Shown here piece by piece: positions 16,259 through 24,798 of a stretch of DNA of 64,000 bases. Both the position numbers and the translations under genes were made by a program. The notes under the pieces were generated by a model. It saw nothing but the letters and a program-made list of their open reading frames with translations. It was not told the origin of the DNA and made no database searches. How positions within the stretch are numbered: the stretch's first letter is position 1; every line of letters starts with the position of its first letter. The stretch covers positions 1 to 64,000 of the forward strand of contig NZ_JANFYZ010000003.1 of NCBI RefSeq assembly GCF_024460775.1, given 5' to 3'. The stretch is from Desulfovibrio desulfuricans (GTDB taxonomy: Bacteria; Desulfobacterota; Desulfovibrionia; Desulfovibrionales; Desulfovibrionaceae).

Positions 16259-17023
16259 TCAATCGCTCTGGGGCGATAGGGCGCGTAGTAGCTGACGATT
16301 GCGGCGGGGAAGGATGACGAAGGTGTAGACAACGCCGCCAATGATGTAGACGGCGCAAAGCACAAATCCCATGACGCGCGGAAAGGAAATGACCGTTCCG
16401 AGCACAAGCAGGAAGAAAAGCATGGTGCGGATGGGATGGGCGCGCAGGAAATCATATTCCTTGAAGGAAAAATAGCGCACCTTGCTGACCATCAAAACCC
16501 CTACGCCAATGGCGAGAAAAAGGGTCATATAGGGCAGGGCCGAAGCCATGATAGCAGGGAAATGCGCGGCGCAAAAAACAAAGGTAACTACAGTGCAGCC
16601 GCCCGCAGGAATGGGCAGGCCGATAAAAAAGCGCTTGCCCACAGCCGCAGTGCTCACGTTAAAACGCGCAAGGCGCAAAGCGCCGCAGGCAGCGTAAATG
16701 AAGGCGGCGGCAAGCCCCATGCGGCCAAGGGCCGAAAGTTCCCACTGCCACATGAGCATGGCCGGGGCAATACCAAAGGCCACAAGATCGGAAAGCGAAT
16801 CGTACTGAACGCCGAACTCGCTGGCCGTATTGGTGAGGCGGGCAACCTTGCCGTCCAGACCGTCCATGACGGCAGAGAGCAGGATGGCGAAGCAGGCCGA
16901 TTCAAAACGTCCCTGCACGGCCCAGACCATGGACAAAAAGCCGAGAAACATGCTCAACGTCGTGATCATGTTCGGCAGGAGGTATACTCCCTTGCGCGGC
17001 TTTTTAACTTCCGGGGCCATCAT
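16259..17023 (-). CDS. pssA: CDP-diacylglycerol-serine O-phosphatidyltransferase
   Basis: Makes phosphatidylserine, the precursor of phosphatidylethanolamine. The 254-residue membrane protein has the CDP-alcohol phosphotransferase signature D-G-x2-D-G-x-A-R-x8-G-x3-D-x3-D. It is visible from MDGLDGKVARL near residue 53 through FGVQYDSLSD. About eight hydrophobic segments are seen, and the C-terminus is basic (PRRNRQLLRALSPQSD). It directly follows psd on the same strand (about 75 bases), the usual pairing of the two steps. Either of two adjacent ATG codons (complementary to 17018-17023) could be the start. Confidence 0.93.
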   Translation of the reverse strand: MMAPEVKKPRKGVYLLPNMITTLSMFLGFLSMVWAVQGRFESACFAILLSAVMDGLDGKVARLTNTASEFGVQYDSLSDLVAFGIAPAMLMWQWELSALGRMGLAAAFIYAACGALRLARFNVSTAAVGKRFFIGLPIPAGGCTVVTFVFCAAHFPAIMASALPYMTLFLAIGVGVLMVSKVRYFSFKEYDFLRAHPIRTMLFFLLVLGTVISFPRVMGFVLCAVYIIGGVVYTFVILPRRNRQLLRALSPQSD

Positions 17024-17097
17024 TCACCATCTTTATAAACTAAGTGCCGGTCTGTCGGCTTTTGAGCGCGGCATTGGGGGCGCGTTTTTCGGCTGGG

Positions 17098-17739
17098 CTA
17101 CTTCGCTCTGGCCACCACGCTCTGCCCGGCGAAGACCTGTTCGCCGATGCGCGTGGCCGCAACATATCCCTGAGGAAGGTAAAGGTCAACTCGCGAACCA
17201 AAGCGGATCATGCCGTAGCGTTCCCCCCGCGCAAGGGCGTCGCCCTCGTCAACGCGGCAGACAATGCGGCGGGCGATAAGCCCGGCGATCTGCACCATGG
17301 TCCAGGGATTGCCGTCCGCATCGCGCATGCTGTAGGCGCAGCGCTCATTGTGCGTCGAGGCTTTGTCAAAAGCGGCGTTGACGAACGCGCCGGGAAAATA
17401 GCGGATACCCTCGACCGTTCCCGCCACGGGGGCGCGGTTTACGTGCACGCTGAACACGTTCATAAAAATGCTTATGCACAGCTTGGGTTCATCGGTGAAG
17501 GGGTCGGGGCGCTCCTCAATGCGGATAACCTTGCCGTCCGCAGGGCTTACGGCAAGCCCCTCACCCTGGGGCACAACCCGCTCGGGATCGCGGAAAAAGT
17601 GCATGCTGAACCAGAAGAGGGCCAGAAAAATCACGGCCAGAAGCCACCAGCCCATGCAGGCAAAAACCAAAGCGCTGAACGCGGTAAGGCCGATGCAAGG
17701 CCAACCTTCGGGGGTGATGCCGCAATTGGGTGCACGCAT
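17098..17739 (-). CDS. psd: Phosphatidylserine decarboxylase, short (PSD-A) type
   Basis: Pyruvoyl enzyme that converts phosphatidylserine to phosphatidylethanolamine. The 213-residue product has an N-terminal membrane hairpin ([20 protein letters not shown]), then [10 protein letters not shown] near 48 and SPADGKVI near 64. The self-cleavage Gly-Ser is in [11 protein letters not shown] near residue 182, where the serine becomes the pyruvoyl group. I start at the ATG complementary to 17737-17739 because AGGAG lies just upstream; the longer frame lacks this. It leads the psd-pssA-leu gene group on the minus strand. Confidence 0.92.
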   Translation of the reverse strand: MRAPNCGITPEGWPCIGLTAFSALVFACMGWWLLAVIFLALFWFSMHFFRDPERVVPQGEGLAVSPADGKVIRIEERPDPFTDEPKLCISIFMNVFSVHVNRAPVAGTVEGIRYFPGAFVNAAFDKASTHNERCAYSMRDADGNPWTMVQIAGLIARRIVCRVDEGDALARGERYGMIRFGSRVDLYLPQGYVAATRIGEQVFAGQSVVARAK

Positions 17740-17985
17740 GGCGACTCCTGTATAAATTGTCGTAGCCAGCAAAAGCCGGACAACGCTTGAATAAAAAAGG
17801 ACAAGTGCTGAATGTGCTACATACCCTGCGTTTTTCTGCAAGGCAAGCCCGCATGTGGATGCCGTGCCCCAAGAATGCAGGCGGGCGAAGAGGCAACATT
17901 GTCACGATGCAGCGGAGAACATGCCTGCGGGGGCGGCACCCGCAGAATCCCGGATTTGCCCGAAGGAAGCGCGCCTCAGCCCCTG

Positions 17986-18014
17986 TTGCAGAGTTTTTGC
18001 GACACAGCTATACT
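17986..18014 (+). promoter_or_regulatory. Sigma-70 promoter placing the transcript start at the lipoprotein start codon
   Basis: TTGCAG at 17986-17991 and TATACT at 18009-18014 are 17 bases apart. The -10 ends six bases before the ATG at 18021, so the predicted mRNA would begin at or within a base or two of the start codon (leaderless). Confidence 0.6.
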
Positions 18015-18020
18015 GTGCTT

Positions 18021-18359
18021 ATGAACAAAAAATCCGTTGCCTGCCTTTTTGTACTACTGCTGGCCGCCGTTGGCGGGATGGGCGGTTGCGGCCCCAAGGA
18101 CATCGGCGCGGGTTCCTCCAGCGAAAACGATTCGCAGCCGCAGGGAGTGAGCGTGGAAGATCAGTTGCGCTACCCGGTGTACGGATCAAACAATACCCAG
18201 CGCATGCTCTATTATCAAAACCGCCCCGATGTCATGGCCAACATGCAGCAATGGCGCATGCAGCAGTTTCGCCGCATGAACGGCCTTGATACGGACGTAA
18301 ACCCCGAAGACCCGCAATACAGGGCTGTGCCCAAGCAGCGCAGCCCGTTCAGGCAGTAA
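18021..18359 (+). CDS. Small putative lipoprotein
   Basis: 112 residues. It starts with a signal peptide (MNKKSVACLFVLLLAAVGGM) and a lipobox-like GMGGC, so the mature protein would be anchored by Cys23. The mature part is short, polar and rich in Gln, Asn and Met (RMLYYQNRPDVMANMQQWRM), with no known domain. There is no ribosome binding site upstream; a -10 box ends six bases before the ATG. The downstream DUF457 gene begins 3 bases after its stop, so the two are almost certainly co-transcribed. Function unknown. Confidence 0.75.
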   Translation: MNKKSVACLFVLLLAAVGGMGGCGPKDIGAGSSSENDSQPQGVSVEDQLRYPVYGSNNTQRMLYYQNRPDVMANMQQWRMQQFRRMNGLDTDVNPEDPQYRAVPKQRSPFRQ

Positions 18360-18362
18360 TAC

Positions 18363-19571
18363 ATGGATCCGATAACTCACGCCGCAAGCGGCGCGGTGGC
18401 CATGCTTGCCATGCCCAACCGCCCCGCGAGCCGCTGGGCTGTGCCTCTGGCCGCCCTGGCCGCCGCCTCTCCCGATGTTGATGTGCTGATGGCGAACACC
18501 CCCCTGCAATTTTTGCTGTTGCACCGGGGCATTACGCATTCCCTGTTTTTTGCTCCGCTGCTGGGCCTGGTTCTTGCGCTCGTGGGCTGCTCGCTGTGGC
18601 GGACGCAAACACCCGGCCACTGGCGGTTTGCAAAAACATGGCTGTTCATGACGGCTATGGTCTTGCTGCATATCTGGCTGGACTGCATCACCACCTACGG
18701 CACCATGATCTTTCTGCCTTTCTCGCACATGCGGATGCGGCTGAACGCGGTGTTTATCATTGACCTGCTGGTCACCCTGCCGCTGCTGTGGGCCATCTGG
18801 CGCTGGCGCGCACGGCGCGGCCTCCTGCTGATGGCAATGGCGTGGCTCTTTGTCTATCCCGGCATTTCCATAGGCCTCAACGCATGGCATACGGCGCAGA
18901 CCCGCGAGCGCCTCACGGCGGAAGGCCGCGCACCTCAGGAAATTGTGGTGCTGCCGGATGCCTTTTCGCCCTTTTTCTGGCGCGCCCTGTATTCAGAAGC
19001 CACACCCAACGGGGGCATGGTGTACACTCAGGGCATGAACGCCCTTGGTTCCCCCCGAGGCCCGGAAGTTGCCGCCACGGCCCTGCCCGAGAGCCTTGCC
19101 CGTGACCTTGCGCGGCAGTCTGTTGTGGCTGATGCTTTTCTGAATTTCACCCTGCTGCCTGTGGTGGCTCCCCTGCCAGCAGACATGCTGCCCGCCGATA
19201 ATCCGCAGGCAACGCAGGCAGCAAACGCCCCGGCCCCCAGCTATGTGATGATCCACGACCAGAGGTTTGGCAGCAGCCTTGCCATTGTGCACAAGATCAT
19301 GAACATGCGCCCGAGTGCGGATATTCCGTTTAAATATATGGCGGAACTGGCCCCTGCGCCGCAGCCTGCTGAATCAGACACCCTTGCCGAAAATTCCGCC
19401 CAGGAAAACGCCACAACCGCCGGGCCAATCATATCCACAATCGCCGCTTTTCCGCAGCGACTGTTGCGGGAACGGATGCGTTTTTCTGACAGCAGACGCG
19501 ATTCTTTCTGGCAAGCGCCCCGCCCGCCTACAAGTCCCACTCTGTTGCAATGGCTTGTGGGCTTGCGCTGA
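18363..19571 (+). CDS. Membrane-bound metal-dependent hydrolase, DUF457 (YdjM-like)
   Basis: 402 residues. The N-terminal ~200 residues are the DUF457 domain: MDPITHAASGAVAMLAMPNR, then ASPDVDVLMANTPLQFLLLH and RGITHSLFFAP, whose conserved His and Asp would bind metal. There are about five membrane helices up to residue ~185. The remaining ~200 residues (from about REIVVLPDAFSPFFWRALYS) are a C-terminal soluble region common to longer members. The substrate of this family is unknown. It starts three bases after the lipoprotein gene and appears to be its operon partner. Confidence 0.82.
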   Translation: MDPITHAASGAVAMLAMPNRPASRWAVPLAALAAASPDVDVLMANTPLQFLLLHRGITHSLFFAPLLGLVLALVGCSLWRTQTPGHWRFAKTWLFMTAMVLLHIWLDCITTYGTMIFLPFSHMRMRLNAVFIIDLLVTLPLLWAIWRWRARRGLLLMAMAWLFVYPGISIGLNAWHTAQTRERLTAEGRAPQEIVVLPDAFSPFFWRALYSEATPNGGMVYTQGMNALGSPRGPEVAATALPESLARDLARQSVVADAFLNFTLLPVVAPLPADMLPADNPQATQAANAPAPSYVMIHDQRFGSSLAIVHKIMNMRPSADIPFKYMAELAPAPQPAESDTLAENSAQENATTAGPIISTIAAFPQRLLRERMRFSDSRRDSFWQAPRPPTSPTLLQWLVGLR

Positions 19572-19762
19572 GCCTTTGTTTGTCTGGCCCGATGCCCACA
19601 CGACTCAATGCCCAGCCGGAATATTCTCCATCCGGAAAACTGCGGCGGGCAAAGCAATCACAGGCGCAATGACTCCCATTGCTTTTTGGGATAGCATCAA
19701 TAGTTGCTCCCGAGTGCTGCGTTTTTCCAGCAAGGCATGCGGAGCGCATATTTGAAACAACA

Positions 19763-19792
19763 TCCCGGCAGCCCGCGCTGCGGGAATTTTTT
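19763..19792 (+). terminator. Terminator-like hairpin immediately upstream of moaC
   Basis: TCCCGGCAGC pairs with GCTGCGGGA (one bulged G) around a four-base loop, followed by ATTTTTT, only nine bases before the moaC ATG. It may end the upstream transcript or act as an attenuator of moaC-lgt; no Moco riboswitch consensus was recognised upstream. Confidence 0.55.
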
Positions 19793-19801
19793 GAGGTATC
19801 A

Positions 19802-20293
19802 ATGAACGACAACTTTACGCATCTCGACAGCCAGGGCAACGTCACCATGGTGGATGTGGGCGCCAAAACACCCACAGAACGCGTAGCCATAGCTGAAGCT
19901 GTGGTGGAACTGGCCCCGGCCACCATGGAACTACTGATCAAAAACGCCCTGCCCAAGGGCGATGTGCTCACCTGCGCCAAAATTGGCGGCATCATGGCTG
20001 CCAAGCGCACAGGCGAGCTTATCCCCATGTGCCACCCACTTAACCTCACCTATGTGGACGTGCGCTTTACCGTAACAGAAATGCCGCCCACGGTGCGTAT
20101 TGAAGCGGAAACCCGCACGGTCGGCCCCACCGGGGTGGAGATGGAAGCCATTGTTGCGGCCCAGACCGCAGCGGCCACCATTTACGACATGTGCAAGGCC
20201 GTGCAGCGGGATATCGTTATCAGCCGTGTACGCCTGCTGCACAAACGCGGCGGCAAAAGCGGCGAATTCAACGCCTCGGATATTGACGCATGA
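19802..20293 (+). CDS. moaC: Cyclic pyranopterin monophosphate synthase accessory protein MoaC
   Basis: Molybdenum cofactor synthesis: works with MoaA to form cyclic pyranopterin monophosphate. The 163-residue protein has the family core, with [14 protein letters not shown] near residue 16, the active-site [20 protein letters not shown] segment near 60, and [18 protein letters not shown] near 107. Start ATG 19802 follows a TGAGGT site. Its stop overlaps the lgt start by four bases (ATGA). The cofactor is needed by NapA in this same window. Confidence 0.95.
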   Translation: MNDNFTHLDSQGNVTMVDVGAKTPTERVAIAEAVVELAPATMELLIKNALPKGDVLTCAKIGGIMAAKRTGELIPMCHPLNLTYVDVRFTVTEMPPTVRIEAETRTVGPTGVEMEAIVAAQTAAATIYDMCKAVQRDIVISRVRLLHKRGGKSGEFNASDIDA

Positions 20294-21150
20294 ACCTCGC
20301 TCAAATCGACCCCGTAGCCCTTTCCATAGGCAGCCTGCAGTTGCGTTGGTACGGGCTTATGTATCTGGCGGGCTTTGGTCTTGGATGGGCGCTTGGCCGC
20401 TGGCGCGCCTCGCGCCCCGGCTCCGGCTGGACAGCCCCCGATGTGGATGACCTGCTGACCTGCGTGATGATCGGCATCATCCTGGGAGGCAGAATCGGCT
20501 ACGTGCTGTTTTATGATCTGCCTGTCTACATCAGCGACCCCATGGAAATTCTGCGCATCTGGAACGGCGGCATGTCCTTTCATGGCGGGCTGCTGGGCGT
20601 GCTTGGCGCATTCTGGTATTTTGCCCGCTCGCGGGGCAGGTCGTTTCTGGAAGTATCTGACTTCATCGCCCCGCTGGTGCCGCAGGGCCTCTTTTTCGGG
20701 CGGCTCGGCAACTTTATCAACGGCGAGTTGTGGGGCAAGGTCAGCGACGTGCCGTGGGCCATTGTGTTTCCCGGCGCCGGGCCTAATCCGCGCCATCCAT
20801 CGCAGCTTTACGAGGCTGCGCTTGAAGGACTGGTGCTCTTTTTCATGGTTTGGATTTTTTCGTCCAAGCCACGAAAAACGGGCGCGGTCTCCGGCCTGTT
20901 TGCCCTGGGCTACGGCGTATTCCGCTTTGCCGTGGAATTTGTGCGCATGCCTGACGTGCAGCTTGGCTATCTGGCCTTTGGCTGGCTGACCATGGGCCAA
21001 CTGCTCTGCGTGCCGCTCATACTGGCGGGTCTGTGGCTGCTGTGCCGCAAGGCCCCGGTGCTTGCACCCCACGTGCCCCCCGTGGAGAACAAACCCCGCC
21101 CCGGCGGCAAATCTTCCAGCGGCAAATCATCAAAGGGACGCAAGAAATAA
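20290..21150 (+). CDS. lgt: Prolipoprotein diacylglyceryl transferase
   Basis: Inner-membrane enzyme that attaches diacylglycerol to the lipobox cysteine of prolipoproteins. The 286-residue protein shows seven hydrophobic segments and the Lgt signature [14 protein letters not shown] near residue 137, plus [11 protein letters not shown] near 98 and [10 protein letters not shown] near 165. The C-terminal ~30 residues are a Lys/Ser-rich tail ([13 protein letters not shown]), likely cytoplasmic. Translation is coupled to moaC by an ATGA overlap; the two functions are unrelated. Confidence 0.95.
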   Translation: MNLAQIDPVALSIGSLQLRWYGLMYLAGFGLGWALGRWRASRPGSGWTAPDVDDLLTCVMIGIILGGRIGYVLFYDLPVYISDPMEILRIWNGGMSFHGGLLGVLGAFWYFARSRGRSFLEVSDFIAPLVPQGLFFGRLGNFINGELWGKVSDVPWAIVFPGAGPNPRHPSQLYEAALEGLVLFFMVWIFSSKPRKTGAVSGLFALGYGVFRFAVEFVRMPDVQLGYLAFGWLTMGQLLCVPLILAGLWLLCRKAPVLAPHVPPVENKPRPGGKSSSGKSSKGRKK

Positions 21151-21286
21151 CTTTCAACCCGTGCAGTGACAGCGGGCGCTGTTTGCGCGCCGATTATCCC
21201 CCGAGCAGGGGCACCGGCGTGTTGACAGCGCTCCGCTTTTTTGTGAAGCTGACCGGCGTTTATCCACATCATATTTTGGAGTACTC

Positions 21287-21505
21287 ATGGCCAAGGAAGG
21301 ATCAATCGAAGTAGACGGCGTGGTGCAGGAAGCTCTGCCCAACGCCATGTTCCGTGTGGAACTGGAGAACGGCCACGAAGTTCTGGCCCACATTTCTGGC
21401 AAGATGCGCAAGTTTTATATCCGCATTCTGCCCGGCGACCGCGTCAAGGTGGAGCTTTCCCCTTACGACCTCACCCGCGGGCGCATCACCTACCGCATGA
21501 AGTAG
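21287..21505 (+). CDS. infA: Translation initiation factor IF-1
   Basis: 72 residues, the standard length, with the S1/OB-fold sequence [19 protein letters not shown], then [20 protein letters not shown] and [20 protein letters not shown]-1 occupies the ribosomal A site during initiation. GGAG lies about eight bases before the ATG. A TTGACA at 21222-21227 could be the -35 of its promoter, though the matching -10 is poor. A monocistronic unit is likely. Confidence 0.97.
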   Translation: MAKEGSIEVDGVVQEALPNAMFRVELENGHEVLAHISGKMRKFYIRILPGDRVKVELSPYDLTRGRITYRMK

Positions 21506-21607
21506 CTGCGGGCGCGGCGGCTTTTTCCGCCACCAGAGTGGCCTTTTGCGCCATTGGCCGCGCCCTCTTGCAGCTTTCCACCTATTCTGTGGCCCTGCCC
21601 TCGCGGC

Positions 21608-22078
21608 CTACACAAGGCCCAGCACACGCAGCAGAGCCACGCACAGCAAGGCCCACACGCCAGCCACAACATCATCGATCATGATGCCAAACCCGGCGGG
21701 CAGCCAGTTTTCAGAAGCCCGCACGGGCCACGGCTTGCAAATGTCGAACAGCCGGAAAAAGGCAAAAGCCGCCAGCACCAGCCAGAAACTGGGGCTTTCA
21801 AAAGGCAGCAGCACAAGCCACACCCCCACCAACTCGTCGATGACAACCTCGCCGGGGTCTTTGCGCTCAAGCAAATGCTCGGCGCGGGTGGAGGCCAAGC
21901 CGCCGACCACAAAAATCACGACCAGCAGCACGACCCGCCACGGCAGGGACAAGGGCAGAAAAATATACGGCGCCAGCAGGCAGGCTATGGCCGTGCCCCA
22001 CGTGCCGGGAGCCTTGGGGTCAAGCCCGGCCACGCCCAGACGGCAAAACGACAGGATCAGCTTGTCAAAAAAACTCAT
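21608..22078 (-). CDS. pgpA: Phosphatidylglycerophosphatase A
   Basis: Dephosphorylates phosphatidylglycerophosphate to phosphatidylglycerol. The 156-residue membrane protein has the PgpA motifs GLDPKAPGTWGTA near residue 17 and DPGEVVIDELVGVWLVL near 80. Near the C-terminus FGIMIDDVVAGVWA supplies the second acidic pair. Start at the ATG complementary to 22076-22078 is supported by CGGAGG upstream; an earlier ATG at 22111 lacks one. With psd and pssA this window holds three steps of phospholipid synthesis, though not in one operon. Confidence 0.92.
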   Translation of the reverse strand: MSFFDKLILSFCRLGVAGLDPKAPGTWGTAIACLLAPYIFLPLSLPWRVVLLVVIFVVGGLASTRAEHLLERKDPGEVVIDELVGVWLVLLPFESPSFWLVLAAFAFFRLFDICKPWPVRASENWLPAGFGIMIDDVVAGVWALLCVALLRVLGLV

Positions 22079-22200
22079 GCGGCCTCCGCTATGTGCGTGT
22101 TTTTTGTGCACCTTACGCCCAAAGGGCCCGCAAGACCAGCACTGAAGACATCCACGCGCAATTATTGCCTAAAGGGCTTCTTTGCCGTATATGCAAGCGC

Positions 22201-22632
22201 ATGGACAAAAACCGCAGCGAACTTTTTGCCCACTTCAGCTATGACGACAGCCTCACATACGAGGCCCTGCTTGAAGTGGAGGAAGAACTGACCCGCGAGG
22301 TTGAGCAGTTGCTCCAGCGGGCCGGGGCGGCCCATCTGGACTTTACGCCACTGGGCGATGCGCTTATGTTCCAGTGCGTTTTTGAAGCGCACAGACTGTA
22401 TGTGTACCGCAAGATTGCGCTCGAAATTGCGGCCCTGCTGCCGCAGGGCGTACGCGGAAGGTTGCTGTGCCTGGACAAGAATTTTGAATCCATGCACGTT
22501 TTCTGGCTGCGCCCCGGCGAATGGCAGGAAGAGGAACGCCCTGTTCCCGAAGACCCGCCAAGCGGCCTCAAAACATGGCGCATTGCAGGCTCCGGCCCGC
22601 AGGATATGGACGGGGAAGAGCCGGACGCATAA
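22201..22632 (+). CDS. Hypothetical protein, 143 aa
   Basis: ATG 22201 opens a 143-residue soluble acidic protein: MDKNRSELFAHFSYDDSLTY, a helical stretch (EALLEVEEELTREVEQLLQR), a likely mixed alpha/beta core (FTPLGDALMFQCVFEAHRLY) and a Pro/Glu-rich tail. No signal peptide, membrane segment, metal motif or known family was recognised. It lies between pgpA (opposite strand) and the tRNA-Leu gene. The codon use resembles the neighbours, so it is probably real. Confidence 0.65.
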   Translation: MDKNRSELFAHFSYDDSLTYEALLEVEEELTREVEQLLQRAGAAHLDFTPLGDALMFQCVFEAHRLYVYRKIALEIAALLPQGVRGRLLCLDKNFESMHVFWLRPGEWQEEERPVPEDPPSGLKTWRIAGSGPQDMDGEEPDA

Positions 22633-22673
22633 CAGATCATAGCGGCTCTCGCCGCTTGCCACGCGCAGCACAT

Positions 22674-22759
22674 GCCCGGATGGTGGAATGGTAGACACAA
22701 GGGACTTAAAATCCCTCGGCTGTAAGGCTATGCGGGTTCGAGTCCCGCTCCGGGTACCA
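22674..22759 (+). tRNA. tRNA-Leu (anticodon UAA)
   Basis: 86 bases including an encoded CCA. The acceptor stem pairs GCCCGGA (22674-22680) with TCCGGGT. The anticodon stem AGGGA/TCCCT holds the loop CTTAAAA with anticodon TAA at 22707-22709. A long variable arm (class II) and a T-arm with GGTTCGAGTCC are present. The leucine identity fits the long variable arm and the A discriminator base. Confidence 0.97.
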
Positions 22760-22772
22760 TTGAATATCAAGG

Positions 22773-22820
22773 AAAATCCCGGATTCGTCATTTTGACGAA
22801 TCCGGGATTTTGACTTTTTG
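22773..22820 (+). terminator. Terminator of tRNA-Leu
   Basis: A perfect 18-bp stem (AAAATCCCGGATTCGTCA with TGACGAATCCGGGATTTT) with a three-base loop, followed by GACTTTTT. It starts 13 bases after the tRNA. Confidence 0.85.
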
Positions 22821-23030
22821 GTCCACAGATGTGCCAATCCTCAAAAATGAAATGATTATTTATGAAAATGCCTCATTACGCTGGCAGCGTGAACATTGAC
22901 AGAAATTCAGTTTAATTCTGAAATGTTCTGCAACAATTATGGTTACTAGAAAAATTCAATCTTCCTAATCGGCGTAGTTGTGGTGTGGGAACAATGCCGT
23001 GTGGAAAAATAGTAGCGGAACGAATTCCTG
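22821..23030. other. AT-rich intergenic region without a gene
   Basis: Noticeably lower GC than the surroundings, on the 3' side of a tRNA gene. It has a small dyad near 22907 (TTCAG / CTGAA). No frame, integrase remnant or second copy of the tRNA 3' end was seen. Confidence 0.4.
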
Positions 23031-23861
23031 CTATACTCCCCCTCTACCCATCCCCCGCCACTCCAGCGCCTTACCGTAGCTCGCGCAGGTATTGACACAG
23101 TCGCCGCAGTGGGTGCAGTCCCTGCGCTCGGGGCCGCCCTTACGGCGCGGATTCAGCTCAAGCGAGCAGGCCTGCTGGCAGGGTGCCTTGCCCTTGCAGG
23201 TACAGTTTGCCGCCTGCCAACCTATGCGCAAGCCCGGAGCCTTGGCGGGCAGGCATTGGGCCGCAGCGCCAAGTAGCACCGACTGCGGGCACACAAACCG
23301 GCACCACAGCCTTTTGCCAACCGCAAGCTCCAGTATCAGCGCCGCCAGCGGCACAGCCACCGCACCAAGTAAAAGCCAAAAGTCCCCGCCCTGCCATACA
23401 AGCATGGGCAGGAGCGATAGCTCACCCGGCAGCGAAACAATACCCATTGCGGGAAAGCCCGCCACCAGAGCCGCCGCAAGCCCTGCCCCCAGCAGCAGAG
23501 CCTTGCCCGCAAACGCACGGCCTTCCTTCACGTGCGCGCCGCCTTGACGCCCACGCGCCCAATGCGCCAACTCGGAAAAAAATCCGTAGGGGCATATCCA
23601 CGAGCAAAAAACTCTGCCCAGCACCAATGCCAGCGCCAGCGAGATCAAGGCCCCGGCCAGCAGGCGCTCGCCGGGCAAAAAGCCCGTAGCCGCAACCTGA
23701 GCCGCGCCAACCGGGTCAGCAAAGGGGATGCCGAAAAAATCCAGCGCAAAAAAACTGCCACTGACCTGGCGCAGTTCTGCTGCATTGAGCCACGGCAGCA
23801 CGCACAGCCCCGCCACCACCAGCAACTGCACGCCGCGCCGCGCCCAAGCGAGAATCTTCAT
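23031..23861 (-). CDS. napH: NapH-type quinol dehydrogenase membrane component
   Basis: 276-residue inner-membrane Fe-S protein that passes quinol electrons toward periplasmic nitrate reductase. Four main hydrophobic segments are visible, with GRVFCSWICPYGFFSELAHW near residue 83 and WCRFVCPQSVLLGAAAQCLP near 195. These are the NapH CxxxCP motifs. At the C-terminus are cluster ligands CTCKGKAPCQQACSL and CTHCGDCVNTC. Start is at the ATG complementary to 23859-23861, which overlaps the napG stop by four bases. It is the last gene of the nap operon. Confidence 0.88.
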   Translation of the reverse strand: MKILAWARRGVQLLVVAGLCVLPWLNAAELRQVSGSFFALDFFGIPFADPVGAAQVAATGFLPGERLLAGALISLALALVLGRVFCSWICPYGFFSELAHWARGRQGGAHVKEGRAFAGKALLLGAGLAAALVAGFPAMGIVSLPGELSLLPMLVWQGGDFWLLLGAVAVPLAALILELAVGKRLWCRFVCPQSVLLGAAAQCLPAKAPGLRIGWQAANCTCKGKAPCQQACSLELNPRRKGGPERRDCTHCGDCVNTCASYGKALEWRGMGRGGV

Positions 23862-24382
23862 GACTTGCCTCCGGGCGCTTTTTCCGTGGGAGCCGCCATC
23901 GGCGGCACAAAACGGGATGAAGCGGGAACAATCTCCACAGCCTGCACCGGGCAGACATAGTCGCAGATGCCGCAGCCCACGCAGGCAGTGGTCATGGCAG
24001 GCACCAGCCCGCCGCTCAGCACCACGGCTGTTCCGCGCAGGGGACAGCGGTCGTAGCAGGTCATGCACATGGTGCCGGTTTTGTAATTATGGCAGCGGTC
24101 TTTAAGAATATAGGCCTGCCCCATTCCCGCCCGCGCAATTTCCTTTACGCCCGTGTCCAGCGCCCCAGTGGGACAAACGGGCGGGCACTTCATGCAGAGG
24201 TAGCAGGGTTTTCTGCGGGGGCGCACCTGCGGCGTACGCCGCGAGCGGCCCAGACCGCCAGCCAGCTCAATACTTTCGTGCGGGCAGGCGGTCACGCACT
24301 TGCCGCAACGCACGCACTTGCGCAAAAAGGTTTCTTCATCCACAGCACCCGGCGGGCGCAGAGGCGGCACAAAAAGGCTCAT
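23858..24382 (-). CDS. napG: NapG-type polyferredoxin of the nitrate reductase operon
   Basis: 174 residues with four ferredoxin-type cysteine clusters: CVRCGKCVTACPHES near residue 22, CYLCMKCPPVCPTGA near 61, CMTCYDRCPLRG near 105 and CVGCGICDYVCPVQA near 134. NapG in E. coli has a Tat signal; this one begins MSLFVPPLRPPGAVDEETF with no twin arginine or hydrophobic core, so it may stay in the cytoplasm or be NapF-like. It overlaps napH and napD by a few bases each, so the three are translated together. Confidence 0.8.
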   Translation of the reverse strand: MSLFVPPLRPPGAVDEETFLRKCVRCGKCVTACPHESIELAGGLGRSRRTPQVRPRRKPCYLCMKCPPVCPTGALDTGVKEIARAGMGQAYILKDRCHNYKTGTMCMTCYDRCPLRGTAVVLSGGLVPAMTTACVGCGICDYVCPVQAVEIVPASSRFVPPMAAPTEKAPGGKS

Positions 24383-24720
24383 TTCGTCTCCCCTGCCTGT
24401 TCCCCGCTCTCGCCATCACCCGCGCCCGCATGGCAGCGCGATTCATGCGCAGGGCAGCCCATGTGCCCTTGCGCGTCCAGATCATCCTCATAATCGGCAA
24501 AGGCCAGATGAAGATCGTCCACCTCCGGCAGTTCCCTCAGGGCCATGAGTTCCTTCTGGATTTTGTCCGAAGGCTGCTCCACCACGACCACCAGCCCGCC
24601 AATGTCCGCACCGTCCGGCGTGCGTTTCACATCCAGAATGCCGTCCCTGCCCCGCAACTCTTTCTCAAGCCCTGCGCAGGCCGCGGCAGACACACTCAGG
24701 ATTATCCCCGCAATAGCCAT
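24379..24720 (-). CDS. napD: NapD chaperone for NapA
   Basis: 113-residue cytoplasmic chaperone that binds the Tat signal of NapA during cofactor loading. The ferredoxin-like fold is seen in MAIAGIILSVSAAACAGLEK and VVVVEQPSDKIQKELMALRE near residue 45. The C-terminal tail from about 85 is extended and rich in Cys, His and Gly (GHMGCPAHESRCHAGAGDG), unusual for NapD and possibly metal-binding. Start chosen at the ATG complementary to 24718-24720, with GGGAGG just upstream. The stop overlaps the napG start. Confidence 0.85.
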   Translation of the reverse strand: MAIAGIILSVSAAACAGLEKELRGRDGILDVKRTPDGADIGGLVVVVEQPSDKIQKELMALRELPEVDDLHLAFADYEDDLDAQGHMGCPAHESRCHAGAGDGESGEQAGETK

Positions 24721-24798
24721 ATTTCCTCCCGCGTTACCCCGCCCGCATGTCAGCACGCGGACGGGGACTTTCATACATATGGGGCTGACCGCCGGGCG

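Noticed and set aside
22760-23030. AT-rich region after tRNA-Leu as a possible integration site or element remnant
   Set aside because: No integrase, no second copy of the tRNA 3' end and no element genes follow; the nap operon begins at once.
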